Counted from the stretch's first letter, positions 26,501 through 35,385 are shown. The stretch is 64,000 nt of DNA from Candidatus Peribacteria bacterium (GCA_023245935.1 JAHFJM010000001.1:434001-498000), one strand, 5' to 3'. The notes: a model not told the origin generated them from the letters alone. Translations and numbers: made by a program.

Positions 26501-26525
26501 GGGAGCGCGATGCTTCGCGCGTTCC
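26501..26525. terminator. Hairpin between convergent genes, possible bidirectional terminator
   Basis: GGGAGCGCG-ATGCTT-CGCGCGTTCC followed by TTGAGTTTTATTTT. The GCGATGCTTCGC core resembles the hairpin at 6594. Confidence 0.5.
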
Positions 26526-26532
26526 TTGAGTT

Positions 26533-27480
26533 TTATTTTCCTTTCGCCATCGCAAGCCGTTCAGCACTGAGTATTTCCGCAATTCCAAGAAGCAGGCTCG
26601 TTCGTTTCTTCGTTTCCTTGCTCGGAAATATCGATGATTTGAAGCACATGCGACGAGCATAGTGACTGCTCCTTGGATTGCTGCTCGTGACGATGCGCGG
26701 TCGAACCCGCGTAACGTGCCGGAAGAGTTGGATGATCTGCGCGACCGTTGTCGGCTCTTCCGATGCAACGATTTTCATGGTGACTGCATGCGTTCCGCGA
26801 ACATTCTCCAGTGCACGTTTGATTTCTTCCACCGCATCACGGACATGAATGTAATCGCGGATCGTGTCGAAGGGCACGAAAATTTCCACGGGTTCTTTCC
26901 GGAGGATGCATCGCGCGATGTGGGTGAGCAGTCCCTGCTTCTTTCCCTGCGATTGCTTCGGTCCGTAGAGTGTCGAGATTCTTGCGATCAAGACGGATAG
27001 TGTCGGATGTGACTTCGCCCACGTTCGGATCAGTTCTTCCTGTTTCAGTTTCTCCTCGCCGTACGCGGAGAGAGGGGAGACAACCGACAACTCGCTGATC
27101 GTCTCCTCCGTCGATCCCGCATAGACGCCTCCCGCAGAGCTCGCAAAGATGATCGTTCCTTCCGCTACGCATATCGACGGATGCGTGTCGATTCTTTCGA
27201 GGAGAAGCGAGAGGATGGATGTTTCCTGTTCCAGTTCGGTTCTCTCACTGCTCATAATGCTCCGTCCCGCCATCCAATACACTTCCCATGAGTCATCCTT
27301 TCCGATGATCTTCGCAAAGCAGTCAACCGCTTCGCAGAGCTCACGATTCAGTGCGGTTTTGTCTGCCCACGAAAGAGGTGTGGGTTCGGTGAAAATGCGT
27401 ACTTGTTTCTCTTCAGAAAGACTCTGTTTCATCGCGGATCCAAGAAGACCGCCGCTGCCGAGAATCCAAACGTGTCTCAT
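26533..27480 (-). CDS. NAD-dependent epimerase/dehydratase-like protein
   Basis: 315 aa from ATG 27480. The nucleotide loop is WILGSGGLLGSAM, with IIFASSAGGVYAG and SAYGEEKLKQE (YxxxK), then RISTLYGP and DTIRDYIHVRDAV, all extended-SDR features. The ATG overlaps the stop of the upstream GT2 gene (ATGA), so a coupled pair is likely. Function within the SDR family is open: sugar epimerase, dehydratase or reductase. Confidence 0.75.
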   Translation of the reverse strand: MRHVWILGSGGLLGSAMKQSLSEEKQVRIFTEPTPLSWADKTALNRELCEAVDCFAKIIGKDDSWEVYWMAGRSIMSSERTELEQETSILSLLLERIDTHPSICVAEGTIIFASSAGGVYAGSTEETISELSVVSPLSAYGEEKLKQEELIRTWAKSHPTLSVLIARISTLYGPKQSQGKKQGLLTHIARCILRKEPVEIFVPFDTIRDYIHVRDAVEEIKRALENVRGTHAVTMKIVASEEPTTVAQIIQLFRHVTRVRPRIVTSSNPRSSHYARRMCFKSSIFPSKETKKRTSLLLGIAEILSAERLAMAKGK

Positions 27481-28454
27481 GATTTCTTGAAACGTACGGG
27501 CTTCGTTGACACTGCATAGAGCGGTTTGCCCATGACGATGGTCATCGTGACGGCGAGATATTCGGCGATGATTCCGAGCGATGTGAGAATGCAGCCTGAG
27601 AAGAATGCGACGACGATGACGATGGAAGCCCAGCCCTGCACCGGTACTTCGAGATGGAATTTCACCCAGAGCGTGTAGATCGTAATGAGCATCGCAAGGA
27701 TCACCGACCCGAAGCCCATCAGCGTGATGAGCCGGAGTGGCTTCGTACCCGACGTGAGGAGCAGCTGCCAAAAATGCCCGAAAAGTTTTGTGAATGAATA
27801 TCCCGACGTTCGATCCATTTCGGGTCGGAGCGTGACACGGCAGTGCGCCGTTCGTGCCGTGATCCAGAAGAGCGCGACGTCGAGGAACACGCCGCTGCCG
27901 CAGTAGGCTGCGAGGCTCCTCGCGGTCTCTCCGTCGATGAGGCGGAAGCTGTTGAAGTGCAGCACTTCGCGGTTTCCGAGGAGCACCGATGCGATTTTCT
28001 TCGCACTCGTACTGAGAAGATTCCTCATGAATCCGTGTGGTGGCGGGTTAATCGGCTCTGCGTAGACGAGTTGTGCATCGCCTTCGACAGCCGCATCGAG
28101 CAGCAAACATATTTCCAAAGGATTCTGCTGACCGTCTTCATCCATCGTGACGACGAAGTCTCCCGTTGAACTTGCCATGCCGGCGAGCGTTGCCGGATGT
28201 TGTCCGTAGTTTTTCGAGAGCCAGACGGGTCGAACGAACGGATACTTCTTCGCAAGTTCTTCGAGAATTTTGTCAGAGCTGTCCGGACCGCAATCGTGCA
28301 CCAGAACGACTTCCGTGACAGAGAAACGATTGCCTTTCGGCGTTTTCTTTTCGGTCGTCAACGGTTCGATCTCACGAATCAAAGTTTCGAGAGTGTTCTC
28401 TCCCTGATAGACGGGGATGACGATACTGAGGCGGTGGACGATCGATTCGGACAT
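27477..28454 (-). CDS. GT2 polyprenyl-phosphate sugar synthase with two C-terminal TM helices
   Basis: 325 aa. The catalytic GT-A domain has IVIPVYQGENTLETLI, VLVHDCGPDSS and TMDEDGQQNP (DxD-type metal site). Two C-terminal membrane helices (about residues 235-260 and 275-305) match the GtrB/ArnC/DPM1-like topology of enzymes that load a sugar onto undecaprenyl phosphate. TAAACT (28461-28466) ends 6 bases before the ATG. The lipid-linked product would be flipped, perhaps by the GtrA-like protein at 40448, and used by a GT-C enzyme. Confidence 0.82.
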   Translation of the reverse strand: MSESIVHRLSIVIPVYQGENTLETLIREIEPLTTEKKTPKGNRFSVTEVVLVHDCGPDSSDKILEELAKKYPFVRPVWLSKNYGQHPATLAGMASSTGDFVVTMDEDGQQNPLEICLLLDAAVEGDAQLVYAEPINPPPHGFMRNLLSTSAKKIASVLLGNREVLHFNSFRLIDGETARSLAAYCGSGVFLDVALFWITARTAHCRVTLRPEMDRTSGYSFTKLFGHFWQLLLTSGTKPLRLITLMGFGSVILAMLITIYTLWVKFHLEVPVQGWASIVIVVAFFSGCILTSLGIIAEYLAVTMTIVMGKPLYAVSTKPVRFKKS

Positions 28455-28472
28455 GCGTGTAGTTTACCTCCC

Positions 28473-29321
28473 TCACTTCTTCCTCGCTATCGCATAAAAC
28501 TGCCCCGCACCGTGGATTGCCGTCGGGTACCATCCGAAGAGAAGATCGAGGAATTTCACCGGGAAGAACACGAGCGGCGTGAGGAGGCACAGCACGTTGT
28601 AGAGCGGCTCCCATCCGAAGGAGAAGACGATCGCTGTCCACGTGCAGAGCTGTCCCATGAGAGCTGAGCTCGCGCCGGCTCGCACGCCGATGTCTTCGAT
28701 TTCTCCCGCTTTCAGCATTTCCCGTAGCCCCGTGATCGACCAGCGATAGAAATCATTCGGGCAGGCATGGAACGGATACACGAAGGGGATGACGATGTAC
28801 ATCGCGCCTCCCGGCTTGAGGACACGGTACATTTCCGCGACGATCTTTTCCGGATGCGGCACGTGCTCGAGAAGACTTTCGCACAGAATCCCGTCGACGG
28901 AACCATCCGGCAACGGCAGTTGCTCGGCATTCGCGACGAGATCAACCTCTTTGTAGTAGAAGATGTCGGTGTTGATGATATCGGGATGCGGTCGATGCAC
29001 CCCCGAGCCGATGTTGAGCATGAGAGCGTCTTTTTTGTAACGATTGAGGAAACGCTTTGCAGAAATTCCCGTGAAGCACACGGGGCTGATCATGAAGATC
29101 AGAAAGACGTAGAACTTCGGGTACTTCCGAAGCAGTGTTTTGACCGTGTTGATGAGCCCTGTTCGTTCTTCGTCCATGTGGCTCGCAAGATCTGCGGCAA
29201 CGAATGAAGGCACGCCGTGTTGATCCGGAAAGAATTCGTTCGTGCCCGGACATCGGTATCCGTTTCCTTCGCGGACGAGAGGGGCATGAGACAGCGGATG
29301 GACGAAGGGGAGCGTTTGCAT
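28473..29321 (-). CDS. SAM-dependent methyltransferase with N-terminal Trm112-like segment
   Basis: 282 aa. Residues 1-45 (SHAPLVREGNGYRCPGTNEFF... GVPSFV) resemble the Trm112p-like leader seen before some methyltransferases. The SAM domain follows (ALMLNIGSGVHRPHPDIIN, VDGILCESLLEHVPHP, KPGGAMYIVIPFVYPFH). Hydrophobic stretches near residues 70-90 and 235-260 suggest membrane association. Gap to the 27477-28454 gene is 18 bases. Likely methylates a lipid- or glycan-linked sugar; substrate unknown. Confidence 0.72.
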   Translation of the reverse strand: MQTLPFVHPLSHAPLVREGNGYRCPGTNEFFPDQHGVPSFVAADLASHMDEERTGLINTVKTLLRKYPKFYVFLIFMISPVCFTGISAKRFLNRYKKDALMLNIGSGVHRPHPDIINTDIFYYKEVDLVANAEQLPLPDGSVDGILCESLLEHVPHPEKIVAEMYRVLKPGGAMYIVIPFVYPFHACPNDFYRWSITGLREMLKAGEIEDIGVRAGASSALMGQLCTWTAIVFSFGWEPLYNVLCLLTPLVFFPVKFLDLLFGWYPTAIHGAGQFYAIARKK

Positions 29322-29375
29322 TGGCGACGGGCAGGCTAACGTATTTGCTCGGCCTTTTCCACTGAGGTTTTCGGT

Positions 29376-30056
29376 CTAGCTTTTTGTGAATTTAATCCGG
29401 AGCATCGTCAGAATGCCCTTCACCGCATCTTTTCCGTTGATCTTCTTCCCTTCCTCGAAGGTTCTTGGTTTGTAGCTGATCGCGCACTCGCGGATGTCGT
29501 GTCCGAATTTCAGCGGATAGGCGGCGAGTTCGGCTTCGAGTTCGAAGCCTCGTGCGGTGAGCGGCAAACTTCGGAGGATATCCGTCGGGAAGAGCTTGTA
29601 GCAGGTGTAGGAATCCGTGAGGTGCCCTCCAAACAAGACGTTGATGATCCATGTGAGCGTTTTATTGCCAAGCAGGTACAGCGAGTAGATGTTCGGGTTC
29701 GAACTCAGGAATCTCGAACCGAAGACGATACTTCCTGCATGTGATTCCGCTTCTTTCAGGAGAGTCAAAATTTCTTTCGGATCGTACTCGAGATCGGCAT
29801 CCTGAATCACGCAGTACTGACCTGTCGCATGTTTCAGTCCTTCGCGAATCGCCGATCCTTTGCCACCGTTTTCTTTCGTGAGAACGATGTCCTGCGGTCT
29901 CTTTTCCCGCTGCAGGATATGAAGCGATCCGTCTTTGGATCCGTCATCGATGTACACGATCTCACTTTCGGGAAGTGCCGCGCTCACTTCATGCATCACT
30001 TCCGCGAGTGTTCGCTCTTCGTTGTAGATTGGGACGAGGACGGTGAGGAGAGGCAT
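29376..30056 (-). CDS. GT2 family glycosyltransferase
   Basis: 226 aa. Motifs VLVPIYNEERTLAEVM, VYIDDGSKDGSL, IQDADLEYDP (metal site), VFGSRFLSSNP and DSYTCYKLFPTDIL are typical of dolichol-phosphate mannosyltransferase-like GT2 enzymes. No C-terminal helices. TATGCT (minus, 30065-30070) ends 8 bases before the ATG and is back-to-back with the plus-strand RNA promoter at 30082-30109. Confidence 0.82.
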   Translation of the reverse strand: MPLLTVLVPIYNEERTLAEVMHEVSAALPESEIVYIDDGSKDGSLHILQREKRPQDIVLTKENGGKGSAIREGLKHATGQYCVIQDADLEYDPKEILTLLKEAESHAGSIVFGSRFLSSNPNIYSLYLLGNKTLTWIINVLFGGHLTDSYTCYKLFPTDILRSLPLTARGFELEAELAAYPLKFGHDIRECAISYKPRTFEEGKKINGKDAVKGILTMLRIKFTKS

Positions 30057-30081
30057 ACGAGCTAAGCATAGCGGAAAAAGA

Positions 30082-30109
30082 TTGACGAAAAATGTGGATT
30101 TGCTATACT
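30082..30109 (+). promoter_or_regulatory. Strong promoter for a small RNA
   Basis: TTGACG (30082-30087), 16-base spacer, TATACT (30104-30109) with an extended -10 TGC just before it. Predicted +1 about 30116. No plus-strand gene follows for 2.7 kb. Confidence 0.7.
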
Positions 30110-30115
30110 GGTTGT

Positions 30116-30177
30116 GTCGAGTCCTTCGTACCCCTCTGGGGAAAAGAATCCCACCCCTTTACGGGGTGGTTTTTTTT
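30116..30177 (+). ncRNA. Predicted ~60-nt noncoding RNA
   Basis: Bounded by the promoter at 30082-30109 and an intrinsic terminator (stem CCACCCC 30151-30157 / GGGGTGG 30163-30169, then eight T). An internal CCCC-TCT-GGGG mini-hairpin (30131-30141) precedes the terminator. Too short for a protein, and I recognise no known RNA family. Confidence 0.55.
30151..30177 (+). terminator. Intrinsic terminator of the small RNA
   Basis: Seven-base GC-rich stem with a five-base loop and eight consecutive T. Confidence 0.85.
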
Positions 30178-30197
30178 GTTGCAAAAATACCGAGCTG

Positions 30198-30268
30198 GTG
30201 GACCGTGGGGGAATCGAACCCCAGCGAAGGAATGTCGAGTCCTCCGCACCAACCTGGTCACGGCCCCC
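30198..30268 (-). tRNA. tRNA-like element with non-canonical fold (identity uncertain)
   Basis: On the minus strand an acceptor-like stem GGGCCGT(G)/(C)ACGGTCC, discriminator A and encoded CCA enclose a good T-arm (GGGG-TTCGATT-CCCC). The rest is odd: a tiny CCA-GGT-TGG arm, and an 8-bp stem GCGGAGGA/TCCTTCGC with an 8-base loop CTCGACAT in the anticodon position. There is almost no variable region and the total is only 71 nt. The loop could be read as CGA (Ser) or GAC (Val). It may be a divergent tRNA, a decayed tRNA or a tRNA-mimicking RNA. Confidence 0.5.
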
Positions 30269-30317
30269 GTGCTCGGTAGTACGAACGTACACCCACGTTT
30301 TGAATTGTGCAATACGT

Positions 30318-31469
30318 TCAAATAATCCCGAACGGATGCACCTGCAACGCAAGACCGATGGATGTTCCGATGCCGAGACAGAGAATCGAGAGTGTCAGCA
30401 GGCGAGTGAGGACAGTCTTTCGATTCGAAAGCGCGAGAATCGTCAGCGGATACACGGGTGTGATGACGCGTCCGATGCTCGTGATCGATCCCCAGATGTA
30501 GTCGGGCATGATGAGCATGAGACAGAGGAATGCGAATGAACCAAAAGAGAAGAGTTCGAGGGATCGTGTTTTCAGAATTTCCCGTCCTGTCCAAAGCAAG
30601 TTTGGGATCACGAAGCCGAGAAGAAGTGCAACGGACGAAAGCGTGTACTGGTTGTAGCCGCGGTTGCCGATCAGAATATCGAACGCTGCGCGTCCGGGGA
30701 ACTGATGTGCGGCGGCGCTCATCAGAAACGGTATGTTTCCGAAGATGACGTAGATCAGGCTATGCAGGAGCAGGAAGCAGAGAACGGGAATGACGAGCTT
30801 GAGAGCATCCAACGGTTTATTTTTCAGAAGTGAATAACCGATCAGGAATGCGATCAGAAGAATATTCACTTCGCGCGTGAGAACGACGAGTGAAAGGAGG
30901 AAAATCGTGAGCGCGTCGATCTTCTTGTATTTCTCCATTCTGAGAAGCGACGCCGTGATCAGGAGAATCGTGAGCGGTTCCGCGAGCGTGAAGTGCATTG
31001 CGACTGCTGCAGCCGGGCAGAGCCCGAGGGCGAGTGCGGAGAGTGCATTGTGTTTATCGCTTCGCAAGATCAGGAATGCGGTTCCAAGCAGCGACAGAAT
31101 GTTGATCAGGACGAACGCATACGGGAGAACTGGTTCGTATCCAAGCGAGAGGACGTATGCCAGAAACGGTAAGAGGAAGCGCTGATACGCATACGATCCG
31201 GGACTTTTCTCTGCAAGTTCATGCCAACGTGTTGAATCAAAAATCGCCGGCATGTTCCGTGCGATCTGGTAGTACTGCGCACCGTCGTAACTCGGAACCT
31301 TCAGGATCACGAAGTTTTTTGGCATCGGATGGCTCTGATTCAGAACGTCATCCATATGAAAGACTGTGGTGATGTTCCAGTCGTAGTTCCGGATATTCAT
31401 CGCAACGGACAGCGTCAGTACAAGTGCCAGAAGTGCGACCGGCCGGTAACGCAGACAGTTTCCCTTCAT
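30318..31469 (-). CDS. Multi-pass GT-C-like membrane protein
   Basis: 383 aa with roughly ten predicted transmembrane helices. The first periplasmic loop carries VPSYDGAQYYQIARNMP, the Asp-Gly-x-x-YY-x-x-A pattern found in GT-C-type mannosyltransferase-like proteins. ATG 31469 overlaps the stop of the UDP-sugar dehydrogenase (ATGA), so the two are probably coupled. It lacks the C-terminal soluble domain of the 540-575-residue paralogues. Glycosyltransferase activity is inferred. Confidence 0.62.
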   Translation of the reverse strand: MKGNCLRYRPVALLALVLTLSVAMNIRNYDWNITTVFHMDDVLNQSHPMPKNFVILKVPSYDGAQYYQIARNMPAIFDSTRWHELAEKSPGSYAYQRFLLPFLAYVLSLGYEPVLPYAFVLINILSLLGTAFLILRSDKHNALSALALGLCPAAAVAMHFTLAEPLTILLITASLLRMEKYKKIDALTIFLLSLVVLTREVNILLIAFLIGYSLLKNKPLDALKLVIPVLCFLLLHSLIYVIFGNIPFLMSAAAHQFPGRAAFDILIGNRGYNQYTLSSVALLLGFVIPNLLWTGREILKTRSLELFSFGSFAFLCLMLIMPDYIWGSITSIGRVITPVYPLTILALSNRKTVLTRLLTLSILCLGIGTSIGLALQVHPFGII

Positions 31470-32761
31470 AGCGCGAGGTACGCGATGCCTTTCTCCTTGA
31501 ATTTCTGCTCGTTCCAGATCGATTTAAGATCGTAGAAGATTCCTGTTTTCTTGAGTGCGCTCATGAAATCTTTCTCCGTGAGATTCTTCACGTACTCCGC
31601 GTGCGGAACTCCTGCGACGATCACGTCGAACGGACCGTCCTTCATCGATCCGTACGCGAAGCCGAGTTCCTGCACCTGCTCCTTCGTGAGTTCGGGGTCG
31701 TGAGCGGAGACGATGCAGCCGGAATCCGTAAGTTTTCGGATCACGTCATGGATTTTCGAGTTCCTCGTGTCCGGAATATTCTCTTTGAATGTCAGTCCGA
31801 GGACGAGAACGTTTGCGCCGAGAGGGGAAACACCGCGCTCCGCAAGTTTTTTCGTGATTTGCCTCTCGATGAAGGTCGACATCGTGTCGTTCATTTTCCG
31901 TCCTGCACTGATCACTTCCGTATGCATGCCGAGTTCTTTGGCTTTGTGAACGAGGTAGTATGGATCGACGCCGATGCAGTGACCGCCCACAAGCCCCGGT
32001 GAGAACTTGAGGAAGTTCCACTTCGTTCCGGCGGCTCTCAGCACATCGCTCGTGCGGATGCCGAGGCGATCGCAGAAGCGTGCAACTTCGTTCATGAGTG
32101 CGATGTTGATGTCGCGCTGCGTGTTCTCGAGTGCTTTCGCGAGTTCTGCGACTTTGATGTTCGGTGCTTGGTGGATGCCCGCCGTGACGATCTTTCCGTA
32201 CACTTTCGCGAGCCACTCGGTGGTTTCTGCGTCCTGTCCCGCAACGATCTTCACGATCTTGTCGACGGTGTGCTCTTTGTCACCGGGGTTGATCCGTTCC
32301 GGTGAGTAGCCGACTGTGAAATCCTTCCCGTAGATCAACCCTGATTCCTTCTCGAGGATCGGAGAACAGATTTCTTCCGTCACGCCGGGATAGACGGTCG
32401 CTTCGTAGACGACGACCGAGCCTTTCTTCAAATGTTTCCCGATTGCCGCACTGGAAGACGTGAGAGGGGAGAGATCGGGAATATTGTTGTCATCCACCGG
32501 AGTCGGAACCGCGACGATGATCGTATTGGCTTTGCCGATCACAGCTGGGTCCGACGAGTACTCGATCTGCGTTTTCTTCAGTTGCTCGGATGAGAGTTCA
32601 TGCGTCCAGTCCTCGCCGTTTTTCAGCATTTCGATGCGTTTTTTATTGATGTCGTAGCCGTACGTCTTCCATCCCGTGCGTCCGAATGCTGCTGCGAGCG
32701 GCAAACCGACGTAGCCGAGTCCCACGATACAAATGACGGGAGTGTCAGATTTCTGAGGCAT
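31466..32761 (-). CDS. UDP-sugar 6-dehydrogenase (TviB/WbpO-like)
   Basis: 431 aa. N-terminal NAD domain (VICIVGLGYVGLPLAAAFG), central domain and C-terminal UDP-binding domain, as in UDP-glucose/GDP-mannose dehydrogenases. The catalytic cysteine lies in GGHCIGVDPYYL, the form typical of enzymes oxidising UDP-GlcNAc/UDP-GalNAc (WbpA/WbpO/TviB) more than UDP-glucose. The product would be a UDP-uronic acid, a natural substrate for the locus amidotransferases. TACAAT (32768-32773) ends 6 bases before the ATG. Confidence 0.85.
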   Translation of the reverse strand: MPQKSDTPVICIVGLGYVGLPLAAAFGRTGWKTYGYDINKKRIEMLKNGEDWTHELSSEQLKKTQIEYSSDPAVIGKANTIIVAVPTPVDDNNIPDLSPLTSSSAAIGKHLKKGSVVVYEATVYPGVTEEICSPILEKESGLIYGKDFTVGYSPERINPGDKEHTVDKIVKIVAGQDAETTEWLAKVYGKIVTAGIHQAPNIKVAELAKALENTQRDINIALMNEVARFCDRLGIRTSDVLRAAGTKWNFLKFSPGLVGGHCIGVDPYYLVHKAKELGMHTEVISAGRKMNDTMSTFIERQITKKLAERGVSPLGANVLVLGLTFKENIPDTRNSKIHDVIRKLTDSGCIVSAHDPELTKEQVQELGFAYGSMKDGPFDVIVAGVPHAEYVKNLTEKDFMSALKKTGIFYDLKSIWNEQKFKEKGIAYLAL

Positions 32762-32767
32762 GACCGG

Positions 32768-32773
32768 ATTGTA
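32768..32773 (-). promoter_or_regulatory. -10 box for the dehydrogenase gene, leaderless spacing
   Basis: TACAAT on the minus strand; 6 bases separate it from the ATG at 32761. Confidence 0.45.
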
Positions 32774-32851
32774 CTGGAGAGTGGGGCTTACCCGCCACCT
32801 CACCCCGACCCCTCTCACAGTTTCTCTGTTACACTCTTCTTCAGATTTCCT

Positions 32852-34477
32852 ATGTCACACTCAACTTTTCTCCGTCAGCGCCAAATCGTCTTTCTCTTCG
32901 CGATCGTTTTCTCTCTCCTCGCGATTTTCCCGTACGTTGTTCATACATTCAGTCCATCTTTTCAAGGGTTCACGGTCATCCGCGACAAAGATTTCGGAAA
33001 CTATTACAGCCGCTTCGAGCGTGCACTCACCGGACATCCGGGGGAGGCGGGCAATGGCATTACGCCAGTCGGCAGCGGCATTACCGGCATGCAGGATGCG
33101 GGAATGGAAGCGGCAGTCGGCACACTGCTTTCTTGGACGGGGCTCAGTGCGCCGCCGCTCGCGGTGATTGTGAGTGCACTTCTGACCGGAGTGTCGTTTT
33201 TTCTTTTGTACTCGTTATTCCTTCTTCTCGGCTTCTCCCATCGACTGTCACTGCTCGTGTCGTCGACGTATTACTTTATTCTCCTGCACGTCGTCTCCCG
33301 CGTGGTGCATCCCGGATGGAGTCTCGTTATCGCACTGCTCGCACTCCTCTTGTTTCTTGATTTTTCACGACGTCCGACGTTCCTGCGTGCTCTGCTTTCG
33401 GGTCTTCTGCTTGCGCTTCTTCCATATGTTTATTTTTGGGCGTGGACGTACGTGTGGGCGGTCTGTTTCTTCGGCGCATGCATACTCGTGTTCCTGCATG
33501 CCGATATTGCCGCACGAAAGCGACTCTTTTGCCTGCTTCCGATCGTTACCGTTTTGCTCCTTCTGTCACTGCCTGTCGTCTGGCGAGTTCTCTTCACTCT
33601 GAAAGGATCTCTGGGAGAGGAAGTATTTCTGCGTTCGGATTTCGTGAATACGAGAGGAGTAGAGTCACCCATTCGTTCTGGATTGATCACTTTGCAGGCA
33701 TTGCTGGTCCTCTCACTGTTTCCCAGATTCAAGAAGAACAATCGCTATATTTGGGTTGTCGCATTCCTTCTCGGAATCACTGTTGCCATGCATCAGAATA
33801 TATTCCATGGAAAGCTGTTGATGTTCAGTTCGCACTTCTATCCGTTCCTCGTGATATCGACTCTGACTGCCGGATGCTTCGCACTCAGTGAGCCGATTGA
33901 TCGCGTTCGAAAGTTTTCGATTCTCTCCATCACGGCACTCTTTCTTGCGGGAGCCGCTGTCGACTATTTTCCCGGGTACAAGTTTTTCATTCCTACGCCT
34001 CCGAATTTTACCGATCAACATTTGCTGCCTGCGATTGCCGTATTGCAGGGTGGGGAGCGCGAGACGGTGCTCACCGATTCGGCAACCGGTCGGGTGGTGA
34101 CCGCATGGACGGACGACGGCATCATCTACACCACACACGCACGCTTTCTGTTCATCAGCGACAGTGATATGGCGGAGAGATACTGTGTGAGCTACCTCTT
34201 CTCACCCGAACCACCGGATCCGTACCGGTCGCTCTACATGGAGTACAACGCGATTCTCGATTCGAAGGCGATGCGGGACCATGAGAAAGCTCTTGTCAGT
34301 GAAGCATGTACCCGCGTTCGAACATCTCCTGCAACGTATCTGCAGAAGTATGGAGTGACGCACGTACTCTGGAATTCCGCTGACCATCCGGATTGGAAGA
34401 TGGATCAGTATCCGACAGTACATCTGATGGTTCAAAAAACAGGAACGGGGTTTGTTCTATACCGATGGCTTCCCTAA
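32852..34477 (+). CDS. Large GT-C-like membrane protein with C-terminal soluble domain
   Basis: 541 aa from ATG 32852. About eleven helices occupy residues 10-370, then a soluble domain of ~150 residues. The periplasmic loop after helix 1 has RDKDFGNYYSRFERAL, the acidic-x-x-x-YY pattern. MFSSHFYPFLVISTLTAG and TVLTDSATGRVVTAWTDDGIIYTTHARFLFISD closely parallel the paralogue ending at 35428. The two genes lie on opposite strands, separated by one methyltransferase gene. Upstream TACACT is 16-17 bases from the ATG. Confidence 0.65.
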   Translation: MSHSTFLRQRQIVFLFAIVFSLLAIFPYVVHTFSPSFQGFTVIRDKDFGNYYSRFERALTGHPGEAGNGITPVGSGITGMQDAGMEAAVGTLLSWTGLSAPPLAVIVSALLTGVSFFLLYSLFLLLGFSHRLSLLVSSTYYFILLHVVSRVVHPGWSLVIALLALLLFLDFSRRPTFLRALLSGLLLALLPYVYFWAWTYVWAVCFFGACILVFLHADIAARKRLFCLLPIVTVLLLLSLPVVWRVLFTLKGSLGEEVFLRSDFVNTRGVESPIRSGLITLQALLVLSLFPRFKKNNRYIWVVAFLLGITVAMHQNIFHGKLLMFSSHFYPFLVISTLTAGCFALSEPIDRVRKFSILSITALFLAGAAVDYFPGYKFFIPTPPNFTDQHLLPAIAVLQGGERETVLTDSATGRVVTAWTDDGIIYTTHARFLFISDSDMAERYCVSYLFSPEPPDPYRSLYMEYNAILDSKAMRDHEKALVSEACTRVRTSPATYLQKYGVTHVLWNSADHPDWKMDQYPTVHLMVQKTGTGFVLYRWLP

Positions 34478-34479
34478 AT

Positions 34480-35385
34480 TCATCTCTTTCTTGCCACGAC
34501 CTCCATCATATCGCCGAGATTCAGCGGTACAGGAATATTGCTCATGTGCAGCCATTTCAGAGGTGTGCCAATAGCAACAGCCAATGCAGGATGGAAATGC
34601 TCCAGTCTGCTTGCCCAGTATCCGAGCGTGAAGACTCTGGTGTACGAACGCATGACGACGACCTCGAAGCCGTATTTCTCAAGCATCTTTCCGAGCGACG
34701 ATCTTGAGAAATAGTAGAGGTGCAACGGATTGATGCCCCACCAACGTCGACCGAGAATGCGTGCGACAACACTTCCGATATCGGGAGTGGTGATATACAG
34801 ACAGCCGCCTTTTCGCATGACTTTTTCAACTGCGCTCAGTAATCGGCTCGTGTCTTGGTCATGTTCGATGTAATCCAGCATCGTGACGGCATCGAACCGT
34901 GCTGTGTTTCCGGGGAGGGAGTGAATCGTCCCTTGGTGAACTGCGGGGATGCCGCGTTCATGTGCTCTGGAGACCGCCCAGTGCGAGAGGTCGACGCCCT
35001 CCACGTTCCATCCGCGATCTTTCGCTTCCTGCAGAAAACCCCCCGTTGCACATCCGATGTCGAGGAGCAGCCCTTTGGATCCGACCGGAAACATCTTTGA
35101 TTCGAGAAATTGCAGCCCCCTGCGGAAGGTCAGTCGTCTCGTGAAATCCTCACGTTCGTACACGGCATCTTCCATTGTGACGTAAAGATTCTGGATCGAC
35201 TCGGGTGACAAGCGGCAATCCGAGAAGGTGAGCCCGCATGTGCTGCATTTCCAGATGTCCCAGCAGGTACTGTGTTCCTCTTCGGTAATGCGATACTTCT
35301 GTGGAATTGCATCGCCTTCCTTCGCCTGAAAGAGTTGCACGCACGACGTTTCGGTTCCGCAGAAATTACAACGATTTGCCTTCAT
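34480..35385 (-). CDS. SAM-dependent methyltransferase with N-terminal zinc ribbon
   Basis: 301 aa from ATG 35385. CNFCG and CSTCG (residues 6-60) form a zinc-ribbon-like head. SAM motif I is LLLDIGCATGGFLQEA, followed by VEGVDLSHWAVSRA, FDAVTMLDYIEHDQD and KGGCLYITTPDIGS. It converges with 32852-34477, 2 bases apart. ATG 35385 has a GGAG sequence about 11 bases upstream, one of the few Shine-Dalgarno-like sites here; GTG 35427 is the alternative. Confidence 0.75.
   Translation of the reverse strand: MKANRCNFCGTETSCVQLFQAKEGDAIPQKYRITEEEHSTCWDIWKCSTCGLTFSDCRLSPESIQNLYVTMEDAVYEREDFTRRLTFRRGLQFLESKMFPVGSKGLLLDIGCATGGFLQEAKDRGWNVEGVDLSHWAVSRAHERGIPAVHQGTIHSLPGNTARFDAVTMLDYIEHDQDTSRLLSAVEKVMRKGGCLYITTPDIGSVVARILGRRWWGINPLHLYYFSRSSLGKMLEKYGFEVVVMRSYTRVFTLGYWASRLEHFHPALAVAIGTPLKWLHMSNIPVPLNLGDMMEVVARKR

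Noticed and set aside
32600-32851. 84-residue N-terminal extension of the GT-C-like protein at 32852
   Set aside because: Overlaps the dehydrogenase gene on the other strand and lacks membrane character; paralogues start like MSHSTFLRQ.
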